Assembly (NCBI RefSeq): GCF_002256775.1
Contig: NZ_NCII01000006.1
Location: forward strand, 1-63,762
Source of the DNA: Novosphingobium sp. 17-62-19
Lineage (GTDB): Bacteria; Pseudomonadota; Alphaproteobacteria; Sphingomonadales; Sphingomonadaceae
DNA: 63,762 nucleotides
Reading direction: 5' to 3'
Shown: positions 50,022 through 60,097 of the stretch, one piece after another
Layout of the letters: every line of letters begins with the position of its first letter
How positions within the stretch are numbered: position 1 is the first letter of the stretch
Made by a program: the position numbers and the translations under genes
Notes under the pieces: model-generated
Databases searched by the model: none
What the model saw: the letters and a program-made list of their open reading frames with translations, nothing else
Told to the model about the DNA's origin: nothing

Positions 50022-50723
50022 ATGTTGACGCGCAAGCAGCATGAACTGCTCACCTTCATCCAGATCCGTCTGGAGGAATCCGGCATTTCCCCCTCGTTTG
50101 AGGAAATGAAGGAAGCGCTCGATCTGAAATCGAAGTCTGGTGTCCACCGCCTGATTTCCGCACTGGAAGAACGCGGCTTCATCCGCCGCCTGCCCAACCG
50201 TGCCCGTGCGCTGGAAGTGCTGCGCCAGCCTGACAGCTCGGTCAGCAAACCTGCTGCGCCCGTGCGTGAGGCAGCGAATGCCAATACCGCGCTCACACCG
50301 CTGCGCAGTGCTGCAAAGGCGACACCAGCCCCGGCGAACGATGTGATCGAATTGCCGCTGCACGGCAAGATCGCGGCGGGTATGCCTATCGAAGCTTTCG
50401 AGACTGCGGCCACCCTGCCGGTTCCTGCCGCCTTGCTCGGCGCGGGCGAACACTATGCGCTTGAAGTGTCCGGTGACTCGATGGTTGAAGCCGGGATTTT
50501 CGATGGCGATTACGCCCTTGTCCGCAAGACCGATGTTGCCCGCGATGGTGAGATCGTTGTGGCGCTGGTGCGTGGCGAGGAAGCCACGCTCAAGTACCTT
50601 CACCGCGAAAAGGGCATGATCCGGCTTGACCCGGCAAATGCAGCCTATGATCCGCAGTTCTACCAGCCAGAGGAAGTGGCGGTACAAGGCAAGCTGGCGG
50701 GGCTGCTACGCCGCTATCACTGA
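50022..50723 (+). CDS. lexA: SOS response repressor LexA
   Basis: The 233 residues have an N-terminal winged helix ([40 protein letters not shown]), a long Ala/Pro linker, and the S24 self-cleavage domain. The scissile Ala119-Gly120 bond is in [10 protein letters not shown], the nucleophile Ser153 in [10 protein letters not shown] and the base Lys191 in [10 protein letters not shown]. The ATG at 50022 follows GGAGGAACC. It is controlled by its own LexA box. The 3' end overlaps comEC tail to tail by 7 bases. Confidence 0.97.
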   Translation: MLTRKQHELLTFIQIRLEESGISPSFEEMKEALDLKSKSGVHRLISALEERGFIRRLPNRARALEVLRQPDSSVSKPAAPVREAANANTALTPLRSAAKATPAPANDVIELPLHGKIAAGMPIEAFETAATLPVPAALLGAGEHYALEVSGDSMVEAGIFDGDYALVRKTDVARDGEIVVALVRGEEATLKYLHREKGMIRLDPANAAYDPQFYQPEEVAVQGKLAGLLRRYH

Positions 50724-52981
50724 CCCGTCGGTGATGGCGCCAACGCCGTTCCTGGGCTGACTTGCACTTTCGGATCGCTGTGCCGAGTTTGGTCTGGTGA
50801 CACTGGCCATCGATACCAACCATGTTGCCCCTGCGTTTCGGCGACGGTGCGGACAGTGCCGGTTGAAAGGTTGATCGTCATGCCGCCGGTTGCGGCCAGT
50901 GCGCGGCGATCAGCCTTGAGTAATCGTGGGCGGCACGAGAAAGGCAAACGACGGTCGGCTATCACGATGTCGGCCTTCTCGCAGGCAGCGGCAAGCGCCA
51001 TCTCATCGATGTAGGCGCGGCTGCGGGATAGCAGGACCGTGAAGCGCCGACCGTTTCGGTTCAGCTTGGCGAGGCAGAAGTCCTCACCGCAACGCGCCCC
51101 GCGCCATTCGTCAATCGGGCGCAGGGTTCCTTCCATGCCTGCAAGTTCGAGCAGGTTGTCACGCATGTAATCGCCCCGGCCCATGCGCAGGACGATCAAG
51201 TCATTGCCCTCACCCGTCAGGCCGACGTGGTGGCCGTCTCCGGTGACGAGAATATCCGGCGTTGGCGTGAAGATCATGGCGATCACCGCAAGCGTCGCTG
51301 GGATCATGCCCCACAAGCGCACTTTACCGGTCCACAACGCGAGCCAGAGCATTCCGGCAATGAACAATGCAAAAGTCCACGGTGCAATAGCCGGCAACAT
51401 GGTGACCGCGCCCGGCCTGCCTGCAACAAAATGAGCCAGTGCCAGAAGCAGTTCAAGGCTTTTGCCAACCAGCCACCATGCCGGTGCGCCAAGCCCCACG
51501 CTGTCGAGCAACAGGGCAAGGCCAATCAGCGGCATCGTCACGAATGTCGTCAATGGGATTGCGATGACATTGGCCAGAGAGCCGTAGATGCCCGCACGGT
51601 GAAAGTGGAACAGACCAATGGGCATCAGCGCCAGTTCGATCACCAGACTGGTGGCGAGCAGGAGGATAAGGTTGCGCGCCATGCGAACAAGCGGACCGTG
51701 GTGCTCCGCCGTAAGAAATCCCCGAACCGGGGCGGCAGAGTGGAAGGCGATGATAGCAATGACGGCGGCAAAGCTCATCTGAAAGCTCGGACCGACCACC
51801 GCCTCAGGCCAGAACAGCATGACCACCAGCGCGCCGACCGCGACCATGCGCAGCGAGAGCGGATCACGGCCCAACGCCAAGGCAATCAGGACCAGCAGTG
51901 CACCGATGCATGAGCGGATCGTCGGGACTTCGGAGCCGGTTAGCAAAGTGTAGGCTATGCCTGCCAACGCGCCCATCAGTGCAGCAGCAATCGGCACACG
52001 GATGCGCAGCGCGATCCACGGGATGGCAGCAAGCAAGCGCGCGACAAGAAAATAGACCGCACCGACCAGGGCGCTGACGTGGAGGCCACTGATTGAAAGG
52101 AGGTGCGTGAGGCCCGCATCGCGCATGGCGTCCTCGTCCGCTTCAGCAATGGCGCCGCGGTCTCCGCTGGCAAGTGCGGCGGCGATCGTGCCGGGCGATC
52201 CGCTGAGCTGTGAGCGGACATGGTCTGCCAGAGAACGTTGCACGCCCCGCAAAGTCGTCCCTTGCGTTGCAGGGCGGACAACTGTGACTTCACCCAGCGC
52301 GCTGCCGGTAGCGGCAAGGCCGTTGAACCAGGCGGTGCGGGCGAAATCATATGCCCCCGGAAGCATAGGGGCAGCAGGCGGCATAAGCCGGACACGCAGG
52401 CGGATCTGTGCGCCGTCCGTGATGGAGGGAATGTCCTTTTCAGCAGGCAGGTTCACCCGGACGCGAACAGGTTCTGGAAAGTCTGGCAAACGGGTGACAA
52501 GAAGCAGGCGCACACGAGCCTTGGCAGGCTCCTCTCGCCGCTCAAGCACCCTGCCCTCCAGCGTAAGAACTGCAGGGCGCTCTATACCAGGTTGGCCTAA
52601 CAGAGCGGACTTGCCCCAGATGGATGCCGTGCCAGCGGCAAACATCACCGCACAGCCGAACAAGGCAACGCGCAAGTGAGGGATGTGACCTTCGTCCAGG
52701 CAAATTAGCGATATCAGCGCGATGGCCAGCGCCGTCAGCAGCGACGCGATCCAGTCGGCCTGTGTCGGCAGGGCCACCCACGCCACTATTCCCGCTGCGA
52801 AGGCCACCACCAGCCACAGCCCGCGTTCGAACGGGTGGGCGTCGAGGAACCCGTCAACCTGCTCAAGTATGCTGGACAATCGCGCGCGGATGTCCCAATG
52901 CCGCGCCTGTCCGGCCGGGGCAGTGCCCGGATCGGCGGCAGGAAATTCTGCCGCAGGTCCATCTGCCGTCGGGGACGCCAT
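50717..52981 (-). CDS. comEC: ComEC/Rec2 family DNA-uptake channel protein
   Basis: The 754-residue polytopic membrane protein has early helices ([18 protein letters not shown]), a periplasmic OB-like domain, the family signature [22 protein letters not shown] and a multi-helix competence domain. The C-terminal part ([20 protein letters not shown]) resembles a reduced beta-lactamase-like domain without the HxHxDH metal motif. In competent bacteria ComEC carries single-stranded DNA across the inner membrane; no other competence genes are visible here. The start is taken at the ATG at 52981; a TTG at 53053 would overlap gltX. Confidence 0.9.
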   Translation of the reverse strand: MASPTADGPAAEFPAADPGTAPAGQARHWDIRARLSSILEQVDGFLDAHPFERGLWLVVAFAAGIVAWVALPTQADWIASLLTALAIALISLICLDEGHIPHLRVALFGCAVMFAAGTASIWGKSALLGQPGIERPAVLTLEGRVLERREEPAKARVRLLLVTRLPDFPEPVRVRVNLPAEKDIPSITDGAQIRLRVRLMPPAAPMLPGAYDFARTAWFNGLAATGSALGEVTVVRPATQGTTLRGVQRSLADHVRSQLSGSPGTIAAALASGDRGAIAEADEDAMRDAGLTHLLSISGLHVSALVGAVYFLVARLLAAIPWIALRIRVPIAAALMGALAGIAYTLLTGSEVPTIRSCIGALLVLIALALGRDPLSLRMVAVGALVVMLFWPEAVVGPSFQMSFAAVIAIIAFHSAAPVRGFLTAEHHGPLVRMARNLILLLATSLVIELALMPIGLFHFHRAGIYGSLANVIAIPLTTFVTMPLIGLALLLDSVGLGAPAWWLVGKSLELLLALAHFVAGRPGAVTMLPAIAPWTFALFIAGMLWLALWTGKVRLWGMIPATLAVIAMIFTPTPDILVTGDGHHVGLTGEGNDLIVLRMGRGDYMRDNLLELAGMEGTLRPIDEWRGARCGEDFCLAKLNRNGRRFTVLLSRSRAYIDEMALAAACEKADIVIADRRLPFSCRPRLLKADRRALAATGGMTINLSTGTVRTVAETQGQHGWYRWPVSPDQTRHSDPKVQVSPGTALAPSPTGQ

Positions 52982-53010
52982 GACATTCAAAGCAAAGGAA
53001 AGCGCGGCCA

Positions 53011-54474
53011 ATGGCAAGCGCCACTGACACCATTTCTGCAGGATCGCCCACAACGGGAAAAGTGGTCACGCGATTTGCGCCCTCCCCCACAGGATTCCTG
53101 CACATCGGCGGCGCACGCACTGCGCTGTTCAACTGGCTCTATGCGCGCCATCATGGCGGCACATATCTGCTGCGGATCGAAGATACCGACCGTGCACGGT
53201 CAACCGATGCGGCCATTGAGGCGATCTTTGATGGGCTGAACTGGCTCGGACTTGGCGGAGACGAGGAACCTGTGTTCCAGTTCGCCCGGTCTGAGCGCCA
53301 TGCCGCTGTTGCCCACCAGATGCTCGATGCTGGCCATGCCTATCGCTGTTATCTGACGCAGGAAGAACTGGCAGCGCGGCGCGAACAGGCGCAGGCTGAA
53401 CGTCGCCCCTTCCGCATCGACAGTGAATGGCGTGATGCTGGCGCGGACCAGTGGCCTGAGGGCCAGCCCTATGTTGTGCGCATGAAGTCTCCGCGTGATG
53501 GCGAGACCACGATTGACGACAAGGTCCAAGGTTCGATCACCGTCCAGAACAGCGAACTCGACGATTTCGTGATCCTGCGTTCGGACGGCACGCCGACTTA
53601 CATGCTGGCGGTAGTGGTGGACGATCATGACATGGGCGTCACCCATGTGATCCGGGGCGACGATCATATCAACAATGCCTTCCGCCAGTTGGTGGTCATC
53701 CGCGCGATGGATGCCATCGAAGGCGGGTGGCCCGATCCAGTCTATGGCCACATTCCGTTGATCCATGGCGCGGACGGAGCCAAGCTCTCCAAACGTCACG
53801 GTGCGCTTGGGGTTGATGCCTATCGCGACGAGATGGGACTGCTGCCCGAAGCGGTGTTCAATTATCTGCTGCGTCTTGGCTGGGGCCATGGCGACGAGGA
53901 AATCATCAGCCGCGAACAGGCGGTGGAATGGTTCGACATCGGCGATGTGAACAAAGGCGCATCGCGCTTTGACATCAAAAAGCTGCTCAACCTGAACGGA
54001 CATTATATCCGCGAGGCCGACGATGCGCTGTTGGCGGCGTTGGTTGCCCCGAAGCTGGCCAAGATTGAACCTGGATTTGATGCAGCATTGGGCATGGATT
54101 TGCTGACGCAGGCCATGCCGGTCCTGAAAGTTCGTGCAGCCGACCTGAACGAACTGGCGACAGGCGCAGTGTTCCTGTTTGCACGACGCCCTTTGCCCAT
54201 GGTTGAGAAAGCGGCCGCACTGCTGACCGATGACGCACGGGCCATTCTTGGCAAGGTGTTAAGCCGTCTTGCGGGCGAAAACGGCTGGACAACCGAGGGG
54301 CTGGAGGCCACGGTAAAGCAAATGGCCGAGGAGCTTGGGATAGGTTTGGGCAAGATCGCTCAACCGTTGCGCGCAAGCCTGACGGGACAGACTACCTCGC
54401 CGGGAATATTCGACGTATTGGCGCTTCTCGGCAAGGACGAGTCGCTGGCGCGCATTGGCGATTCAGCGGCTTGA
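53011..54474 (+). CDS. gltX: Glutamyl-tRNA synthetase
   Basis: The 487-residue class I aminoacyl-tRNA synthetase has the HIGH motif [33 protein letters not shown] and the KMSKS-equivalent [11 protein letters not shown], followed by a helical anticodon-binding domain. The ATG at 53011 has AAAGGAA 12 bases upstream. Only 29 bases separate it from the divergent comEC start. Confidence 0.97.
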   Translation: MASATDTISAGSPTTGKVVTRFAPSPTGFLHIGGARTALFNWLYARHHGGTYLLRIEDTDRARSTDAAIEAIFDGLNWLGLGGDEEPVFQFARSERHAAVAHQMLDAGHAYRCYLTQEELAARREQAQAERRPFRIDSEWRDAGADQWPEGQPYVVRMKSPRDGETTIDDKVQGSITVQNSELDDFVILRSDGTPTYMLAVVVDDHDMGVTHVIRGDDHINNAFRQLVVIRAMDAIEGGWPDPVYGHIPLIHGADGAKLSKRHGALGVDAYRDEMGLLPEAVFNYLLRLGWGHGDEEIISREQAVEWFDIGDVNKGASRFDIKKLLNLNGHYIREADDALLAALVAPKLAKIEPGFDAALGMDLLTQAMPVLKVRAADLNELATGAVFLFARRPLPMVEKAAALLTDDARAILGKVLSRLAGENGWTTEGLEATVKQMAEELGIGLGKIAQPLRASLTGQTTSPGIFDVLALLGKDESLARIGDSAA

Positions 54475-54521
54475 GCCGGGTGGGTGATTGAAAATCAGAG
54501 ATAATATAGGAGGGTTAAGGC

Positions 54522-55808
54522 GTGAGCGATAACCAGGCTTCTTTGACGGCGGGTGACAGCACCATCGAAATGCCGATCAAGAGCGGCACGATCGGGCCGG
54601 ACGTGATCGACGTCCGCAAGCTCTATGGCCAGACAGGCATGTTCACCTATGATCCGGGTTTCACATCGACGGCCAGCTGCGATTCCGCGCTGACCTACAT
54701 CGATGGTGATGAAGGCGTCCTGCTTCACCGGGGATACCCCATCGGCCAGTTGGCCGAGCATTCCAGCTTTATGGAAGTGAGCTATCTGCTGCTCAATGGC
54801 GACCTGCCGAGCCAGAAAGAACTGGCTGATTTCAGCCGCACGATCACGCGCCACACGATGCTGCACGAGCAACTCGCCACATTCTACCGCGGGTTTCGCC
54901 GGGATGCTCACCCGATGGCGATCATGTGCGGCGTGGTGGGAGCGCTTTCTGCGTTCTATCATGACAGCACTGACATCGCCGACCCGACACATCGTACGAT
55001 CAGTTCACATCGCCTGATTGCCAAGATGCCGACTATCGCTGCGATGGCGTATAAGTATTCGGTCGGTCAGCCATTCGTCTATCCCGACAACAAGCTGTCC
55101 TATACCGGCAATTTCCTGAAGATGACGTTTGGCGTCCCCGCCGAAGAGTATGAAGTGATCCCGGCCGTCGAACGCGCGTTGGACCGTATCTTCATCCTCC
55201 ATGCTGACCACGAACAGAACGCATCGACTTCGACCGTTCGCCTGGCGGGCTCTTCGGGCGCAAATCCGTTTGCCTGCATCGCGGCGGGCATTGCCTGCCT
55301 GTGGGGTCCGGCACATGGCGGCGCGAACGAAGCTGCGCTCAACATGCTCAAGGAAATCGGCACGCCCGACCGCATCCAGCACTACATCGACCGGGCCAAG
55401 GACAAGAACGATCCGTTCCGCCTGATGGGCTTCGGCCACCGCGTGTACAAGAACTACGATCCGCGCGCGACGGTGATGCAATCTACCGTGCGCGAAGTGT
55501 TCGCCGCGCTGAATGTGCAGGACCCGCTGTTCGAAACCGCGCTGCGGCTTGAGGAAATCGCGCTGAGCGATCCTTACTTTGCCGAGAAGAAGCTGTTCCC
55601 GAACGTGGACTTCTATTCGGGCATCATCCTTTCGGCCATCGGGTTCCCGACCACGATGTTCACCGTGCTCTTCGCGCTGGCCCGCACCGTGGGCTGGGTG
55701 GCGCAGTGGAACGAAATGATCAGCGATCCAGCCCAGAAGATCGGGCGCCCGCGCCAGCTCTATACTGGCCCTACGGCGCGTGATTACGTGTCTTTGACCG
55801 AACGATAA
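54522..55808 (+). CDS. gltA: Citrate synthase (type II)
   Basis: GltA condenses acetyl-CoA and oxaloacetate. The 428 residues have [32 protein letters not shown] and [16 protein letters not shown], holding the catalytic His and Asp, with the longer N-terminal part typical of NADH-regulated hexameric bacterial enzymes. The start is the GTG at 54522, supported by AGGAGG 8 bases upstream. Confidence 0.97.
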   Translation: MSDNQASLTAGDSTIEMPIKSGTIGPDVIDVRKLYGQTGMFTYDPGFTSTASCDSALTYIDGDEGVLLHRGYPIGQLAEHSSFMEVSYLLLNGDLPSQKELADFSRTITRHTMLHEQLATFYRGFRRDAHPMAIMCGVVGALSAFYHDSTDIADPTHRTISSHRLIAKMPTIAAMAYKYSVGQPFVYPDNKLSYTGNFLKMTFGVPAEEYEVIPAVERALDRIFILHADHEQNASTSTVRLAGSSGANPFACIAAGIACLWGPAHGGANEAALNMLKEIGTPDRIQHYIDRAKDKNDPFRLMGFGHRVYKNYDPRATVMQSTVREVFAALNVQDPLFETALRLEEIALSDPYFAEKKLFPNVDFYSGIILSAIGFPTTMFTVLFALARTVGWVAQWNEMISDPAQKIGRPRQLYTGPTARDYVSLTER

Positions 55809-55827
55809 TACAACTCAGGAGGCGGCG

Positions 55828-56019
55828 ATGACGATGATTCTCAGGATTTTCGGCATCGCCGCGCTTCTTATGGGTGGGCTGTGGACCGGCCAGGGGCTTG
55901 GTCTGATCATGTGGCCTTCATCGAGCTTCATGCTGGCACAGACGCAATGGGCCTACATCGGCGTTGGCCTGATGTTGATAGGTTTGCTGGCGCTGTGGCG
56001 CGCAGGCAAGCGCCGCTAA
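55828..56019 (+). CDS. Small two-helix membrane protein
   Basis: The 63-residue protein starts after a perfect AGGAGG and has two hydrophobic helices (LRIFGIAALLMGGLWTGQGL and YIGVGLMLIGLLALWRAG), ending in the basic AGKRR. It follows gltA by 19 bases and is probably co-transcribed. It is a conserved-hypothetical type with no known role. The 3' end overlaps the divergent kinase-like gene by 4 bases. Confidence 0.75.
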   Translation: MTMILRIFGIAALLMGGLWTGQGLGLIMWPSSSFMLAQTQWAYIGVGLMLIGLLALWRAGKRR

Positions 56020-57395
56020 CCCAGAGCGGAAGCCTGAAGCGAAGCGTCAGCCGGCAGGCTCAGCACGAACCGCGCACCGCCGCCCGTCGCGCTTTCTACC
56101 GACAAATCTCCGCCCATCGCGAGAGCTAGCTTGCGCGAAATGTAGAGGCCAAGGCCGCTGCCGCCATCGCCGCTACGGCCAAGGCGTTCGAATTTGTTGA
56201 ACACGCGTTCGGCCTGTTCGGGGCTGATCCCCTCGCCTTCATCCTCAATCGTGAGCCACGCCATCCCCGGTTCGAAGCCGGTTTCGATCCGCACAGTGGT
56301 TTGACCGGGGGTATAGCGGATGGCATTACCGATCAGGTTGAGCAGAATTTGCAGAACCCGGCGAAATTCGCCGACGGCAGGTGCTGCAGAATCCTCTGGC
56401 GGCAGGGCGAGTACGATGCCCCGCTCCTGCGCGCGGACGCCAAGAATTCCCGCCGCACGACGGGCGCAATCGGCAAGGTCGATCTGATCCGGTGCGGGCG
56501 CGAAGTTTTCGTCCTCCACCGTTTCGAGAACCGCAAGGTCTTCCACCAACGACAGCAAGTGTCTGCCGGATTCTGCAATGTCTCCGGCATAGCCGACGTA
56601 AGGTTCCGCAATTGGCCCGGCAAGACGCGTGCGGATGGTTTCAGCATTGGCGACGATGCGGTTGACCGGCAAACGCAAGGCTGGTGCAAGATTTTGGCCC
56701 AACAGCCCTTTCCAGTCAGGCGTCGAAAACACCGGCGGAGGTGGCGCGGACGATTCAACCTCTGGCTCTGCAAGTACCGTATCGGCGACCAGTAGCAGCT
56801 CGAAACCGCCCTTACGCAACGGCAGAAGCCGGGCGTTCCAGCGCCGGGCTGAGCCTTCGACCCTGACCACGGCGTCATCAAGCAGCCGCCAATGTAGCGG
56901 CTGATGGTGGTTGCTTCCCTCGACCGCAACGAGATCGGTCCAATAGCGACCGAAACCCTGCTGCACTGCCATCGACAATGACTGGAGATCCCGCCCATCG
57001 ACGAAACCGGAGATGACGCGCTGTTCGGCATCAAGCACGACATGCGCCTCAGCCAACTGGCGCAGCAAGGCGATCTCATCCTGCCCACTTCCATCCGTTG
57101 CCCAAGCGCTGGCAGCAAGGTGCCATTCGGTGATGGCGATATGCGTGCTGCGGTCGTCAGGCGTTACGGTCGCCCGGAAGGACAACGGCTGCCCTTCGTC
57201 CTCGACCGCAATCATTGCAGTGAGGGCCAGGCTTTCGGCGCGGACCTTGCGCACAAGCGCCAGCAATGCAGGAATGGCTATCACCCCTGGATATGATCCA
57301 CCGATGCGCATTTGCAACGCCGCCAGTGCCTCGTCAGCTTCCACGAGACGATCAGCCGCGTCTGCGCGGGCGCGGATTGGCCCTGCGGCGGTCAT
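56016..57395 (-). CDS. Sensor-kinase-like protein lacking the phosphoacceptor His
   Basis: The 459-residue protein is predicted cytosolic (no signal or membrane helix). Residues 1-220 are of unknown or PAS-like type. The dimerisation helix aligns with the SHELRTPLNAI family as LAPALRLPVNRIVANAE, so Pro238 replaces His. GPIAEPYVGYAGDIAESGRHLLSLVEDL confirms the register. The ATPase domain is intact: NLIGNAIRYTP (N box), EDEGEGI (G1), VFNKFERL (F box) and GGSGLGLYIS (G2). It probably binds ATP but cannot autophosphorylate in the usual way. It begins 1 base after the DUF2336 stop. Confidence 0.82.
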   Translation of the reverse strand: MTAAGPIRARADAADRLVEADEALAALQMRIGGSYPGVIAIPALLALVRKVRAESLALTAMIAVEDEGQPLSFRATVTPDDRSTHIAITEWHLAASAWATDGSGQDEIALLRQLAEAHVVLDAEQRVISGFVDGRDLQSLSMAVQQGFGRYWTDLVAVEGSNHHQPLHWRLLDDAVVRVEGSARRWNARLLPLRKGGFELLLVADTVLAEPEVESSAPPPPVFSTPDWKGLLGQNLAPALRLPVNRIVANAETIRTRLAGPIAEPYVGYAGDIAESGRHLLSLVEDLAVLETVEDENFAPAPDQIDLADCARRAAGILGVRAQERGIVLALPPEDSAAPAVGEFRRVLQILLNLIGNAIRYTPGQTTVRIETGFEPGMAWLTIEDEGEGISPEQAERVFNKFERLGRSGDGGSGLGLYISRKLALAMGGDLSVESATGGGARFVLSLPADASLQASALG

Positions 57396-57396
57396 C

Positions 57397-58380
57397 TCAA
57401 GCCTGCATGTCCATCGGCGTGTCAGCCAGAAGTGCCGTCGCTCGCGCTGGATCGAGCAGTTTAATTCCGGCGGGTACAGCGATGTCCGGGTGAAGCGCTG
57501 AGAAAGTGGCGACCACGCCTTCGCGACGGACGTTGGCCGCTACGAGCGAGAGCGCAAGCCGAGGCATCTGGCTTTCAGTTGTACACATGATCGCCGTTTC
57601 CCGGGCAAGTCCGGCATTGGCGGCAAGCCCGCTGAGGAACAGCGCAGCACCAGCGTGATCAAGTTTTAGCATGGCGGACCGATCAGGCCCCAGCACGGAA
57701 ATGATGTGATTGAGCAGGTCGAGCCGCGAGGCTGCGACAGCACGGCGCTGTCGAAGGGTGATTTCCGACATTTCCGCTGCGGCTTTTCCGGCTGCGTCCT
57801 CGCCAACGTAGGTTTGCATCGTTGCCAGCGCAATTTCGTGGAGACTGGTCGGCAGCTCGGCCAGTGGTATCTGCATACGCCGCACTTGCTGGCCGAAGCG
57901 GGCCTGCGCGGCCAGCAAATTCATGCCGCGCGCAGCAAGATCTGGATCAGCCGAGGCAATCACATCCTGCAACAGCGGCGTGAGTACGGGGTCTATCCCG
58001 AGGCTTCCGTGCAACTTTTCCGTCAATTGCCATTCCACCGCCAGCATGTGGAGATGGTAAAGAAGAGGCTGTCTCGCTGCGAGCATTTCGGCAAGGCCCG
58101 GCCCGGCCTCGCGCGCCCATGCAGCCGCATCGGCATGGCCTGCTGCCTCACCCATCGCCTGCACAAGCTGACGTGCCACATCTGCAAGCATCCCGCGCAC
58201 GCGTGCGATGATTTCGTCGCTGAAGATCGAACGATCATCGTTCTGCAGCAGATGGCGAAGAATCGGCCCCATGTGGAGCATCGCCTGATCCGCATGGAAC
58301 AAGTCCTGACGCAGCAAACCCTCGATCGTTTCAGGATCGGTGCCCGCAGTTGTTGTTCCAGCAGAAGCAGTCATGGCCAT
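57397..58380 (-). CDS. DUF2336 family protein
   Basis: The 327-residue, mostly helical, Ala-rich cytosolic protein ends in the DUF2336 type of repeat-like helices (SEITLRQRRAVAASRLDLLNHII...LKLDHAGAALFLSGLAA). No catalytic motif is visible. DUF2336 proteins occur mainly in alphaproteobacteria and have no established function. It lies between a nucleotidyltransferase-like membrane protein and the His-less kinase, on the same transcript by spacing. Confidence 0.7.
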   Translation of the reverse strand: MAMTASAGTTTAGTDPETIEGLLRQDLFHADQAMLHMGPILRHLLQNDDRSIFSDEIIARVRGMLADVARQLVQAMGEAAGHADAAAWAREAGPGLAEMLAARQPLLYHLHMLAVEWQLTEKLHGSLGIDPVLTPLLQDVIASADPDLAARGMNLLAAQARFGQQVRRMQIPLAELPTSLHEIALATMQTYVGEDAAGKAAAEMSEITLRQRRAVAASRLDLLNHIISVLGPDRSAMLKLDHAGAALFLSGLAANAGLARETAIMCTTESQMPRLALSLVAANVRREGVVATFSALHPDIAVPAGIKLLDPARATALLADTPMDMQA

Positions 58381-58389
58381 GTGAAGCTC

Positions 58390-59664
58390 TTACTGCCGAG
58401 TGGTTAACTGCTGGTTAGGCGCAGGGGGCGTCGATGGTCCCGTTTCGGGCAGAATTGTGCCGAACTGGAGCGTCAACAGACAGGTGCCAAACAAGGCAAC
58501 CACAGCCAGAGCAACAGCTGCGTCAAACGGCAAAAACACAGTTGCAAAAGCCAGCAACGCAGCAAGGACGGATCGATCGGACAACCAACGCGCCCAAACA
58601 TGGTTGGGCAGTACCAGCGCGACCAGCCTGGCCCCGCCAATCAGCAGCAGCGGCGCAAAAAAGTTTGCGCCGGGCGGGATCGAAGGCATGTCTGGCAGTT
58701 CACTGCGCCAGCCTGCCAAAGTGACCAATCCGACGTCGATCAGCAGTTGGAACGCCCCCACACTCCGCCGGGCGATGCCGGAAGCGAGCAGCGAATCGCT
58801 CTCCACTTGCCCCAGCAGGCTGGCCATCCGTTCAAACAACCAAGCAAAGCCCAGCAGCACGAAGCCGACCGCAAAGCTGCCTAGCCACCCCACTCCGCCG
58901 CCCAGCAGACCGAGCGCCCCGGCGGCAAGGCCGACCAGTGCCGGGCGTGTGCCAGCATGGAGAATGGCGGGGCCGAACCGATTTACCACTGTTATTGCCA
59001 GTTGCTCGCCAGGCGTTGCTACGCCCGACCCAGCAAAGCGCGTGTGGAGGCGAAGCCAGCGCCGTTCGGCCAAGTGTGCTTCATCCTCGTTGCGCAGGAT
59101 ACTCCACCGCCCATCGTCCAATAAGGAGGTGGGAATATTGCGCAGCGCGATCCGGCCCTGAATGGCCAAGCGCAGAAGTGCCGATTGTGCGTTCCATTCG
59201 GGCGGCAAATCGGCCAGCCCCGCAGCAATCCGTCCCGGAAAGCGCATGGCAGCTGCGAAGGCATGGTTGATATCGATTCGCTCAAAACCCAGCGGCAACG
59301 CGGTTTCCACCGGCAAAGTAAGGATCACCGGCCCCACTTCGATCAATTCGCGCATAGCATCTGGCATAGCCAGCAGTCCGTCGCCCAGCACTATCACGTC
59401 GTCTTCAGGTGCCAGCAGCGGCACCAGAGCGCGTGGCGTGGCAACGACATGAAACTGCGCGCCACCTGCTTCGGCAAAGTGTTGGAGCGTGACGAGTTCG
59501 CCGCTGATCGCCTCAGCCATGACGACGATTCGCCGCACACCCAGCGATAGTGCAAGGCCAATTTGATGGCGCAGCAGCGAACGCCCGCCAATCGGCAGGT
59601 ACCCTCGCAAGCTGCCCGGATCGTTCCCGGCGGCTTCAATCAGCGATAGAACTGCGACCCGCAC
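58390..59664 (-). CDS. Nucleotidyltransferase-like domain fused to a membrane domain
   Basis: The 424 residues begin with a Rossmann-like part resembling sugar-phosphate nucleotidyltransferases (YLPIGGRSLLRHQIGLALSL, RIVVMAEAISGEL, VIVLGDGLLAMPDAM). The usual GxGxRxxPLT loop is not evident, so catalysis is uncertain. The C-terminal half has about five membrane helices (LVGLAAGALGLLGG, FAVGFVLLGFAWLFE, AALLAFATVFLPFDAAVALAV). I see no CDP-alcohol phosphotransferase motif, although the layout recalls NTP-transferase/alcohol-phosphotransferase fusions. The GTG start has AGGAGG 7 bases upstream. Confidence 0.65.
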   Translation of the reverse strand: MRVAVLSLIEAAGNDPGSLRGYLPIGGRSLLRHQIGLALSLGVRRIVVMAEAISGELVTLQHFAEAGGAQFHVVATPRALVPLLAPEDDVIVLGDGLLAMPDAMRELIEVGPVILTLPVETALPLGFERIDINHAFAAAMRFPGRIAAGLADLPPEWNAQSALLRLAIQGRIALRNIPTSLLDDGRWSILRNEDEAHLAERRWLRLHTRFAGSGVATPGEQLAITVVNRFGPAILHAGTRPALVGLAAGALGLLGGGVGWLGSFAVGFVLLGFAWLFERMASLLGQVESDSLLASGIARRSVGAFQLLIDVGLVTLAGWRSELPDMPSIPPGANFFAPLLLIGGARLVALVLPNHVWARWLSDRSVLAALLAFATVFLPFDAAVALAVVALFGTCLLTLQFGTILPETGPSTPPAPNQQLTTRQ

Positions 59665-59731
59665 GCGGCTGCCTCCTGAACGGCCATCGTAGGGGTTGGG
59701 GGCTGCGCTGCCAAGGCGGCAGCGAAACTTG

Positions 59732-60037
59732 TCAGGACTCTATTGCCAGATCATCGAGAATCTGGCGCAGGCGACGCAGCACTCCGGGATTGCCAGGCAC
59801 CGTTTCGACGGCCTCTTCGGCGAGCACGAGCAAGCTGTCGGCGTGAAAGCTCGCAGCCAGTCCTTTTAGCCGCATTGCAGCAACCTGCCAGTTTCCATCG
59901 CAACGCGCACGTGTCAGGAGGTCGATATGATGCTCGGCACTTTCGATAAACGCTGCGCGCAATTCGCGCACCAGATCAGGATCGTGCCCTGCGGCAGCGG
60001 CGAGATTGGCGTCGAGTGAAGCACCTTCGTAGGCCAT
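59732..60037 (-). CDS. Degenerate HPt-domain protein
   Basis: The 101-residue helical protein has the pattern of a histidine phosphotransfer domain, with WQVAAMRLKGLAASFHADSLLVLAEEAV matching A-H-x-LKG-x-A-x-x-x-G-A. The phosphoacceptor His is replaced by Met55. The following LKG and the two long helices are kept. It is the first gene of the minus-strand set leading to the His-less kinase. It may bind a response regulator without phosphotransfer. Confidence 0.7.
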   Translation of the reverse strand: MAYEGASLDANLAAAAGHDPDLVRELRAAFIESAEHHIDLLTRARCDGNWQVAAMRLKGLAASFHADSLLVLAEEAVETVPGNPGVLRRLRQILDDLAIES

Positions 60038-60097
60038 CAGAATGGGCTACGCGGCGAAGTGTTAAGGCAGGGTTTATGACCTTGCCAAAAACGTGAT

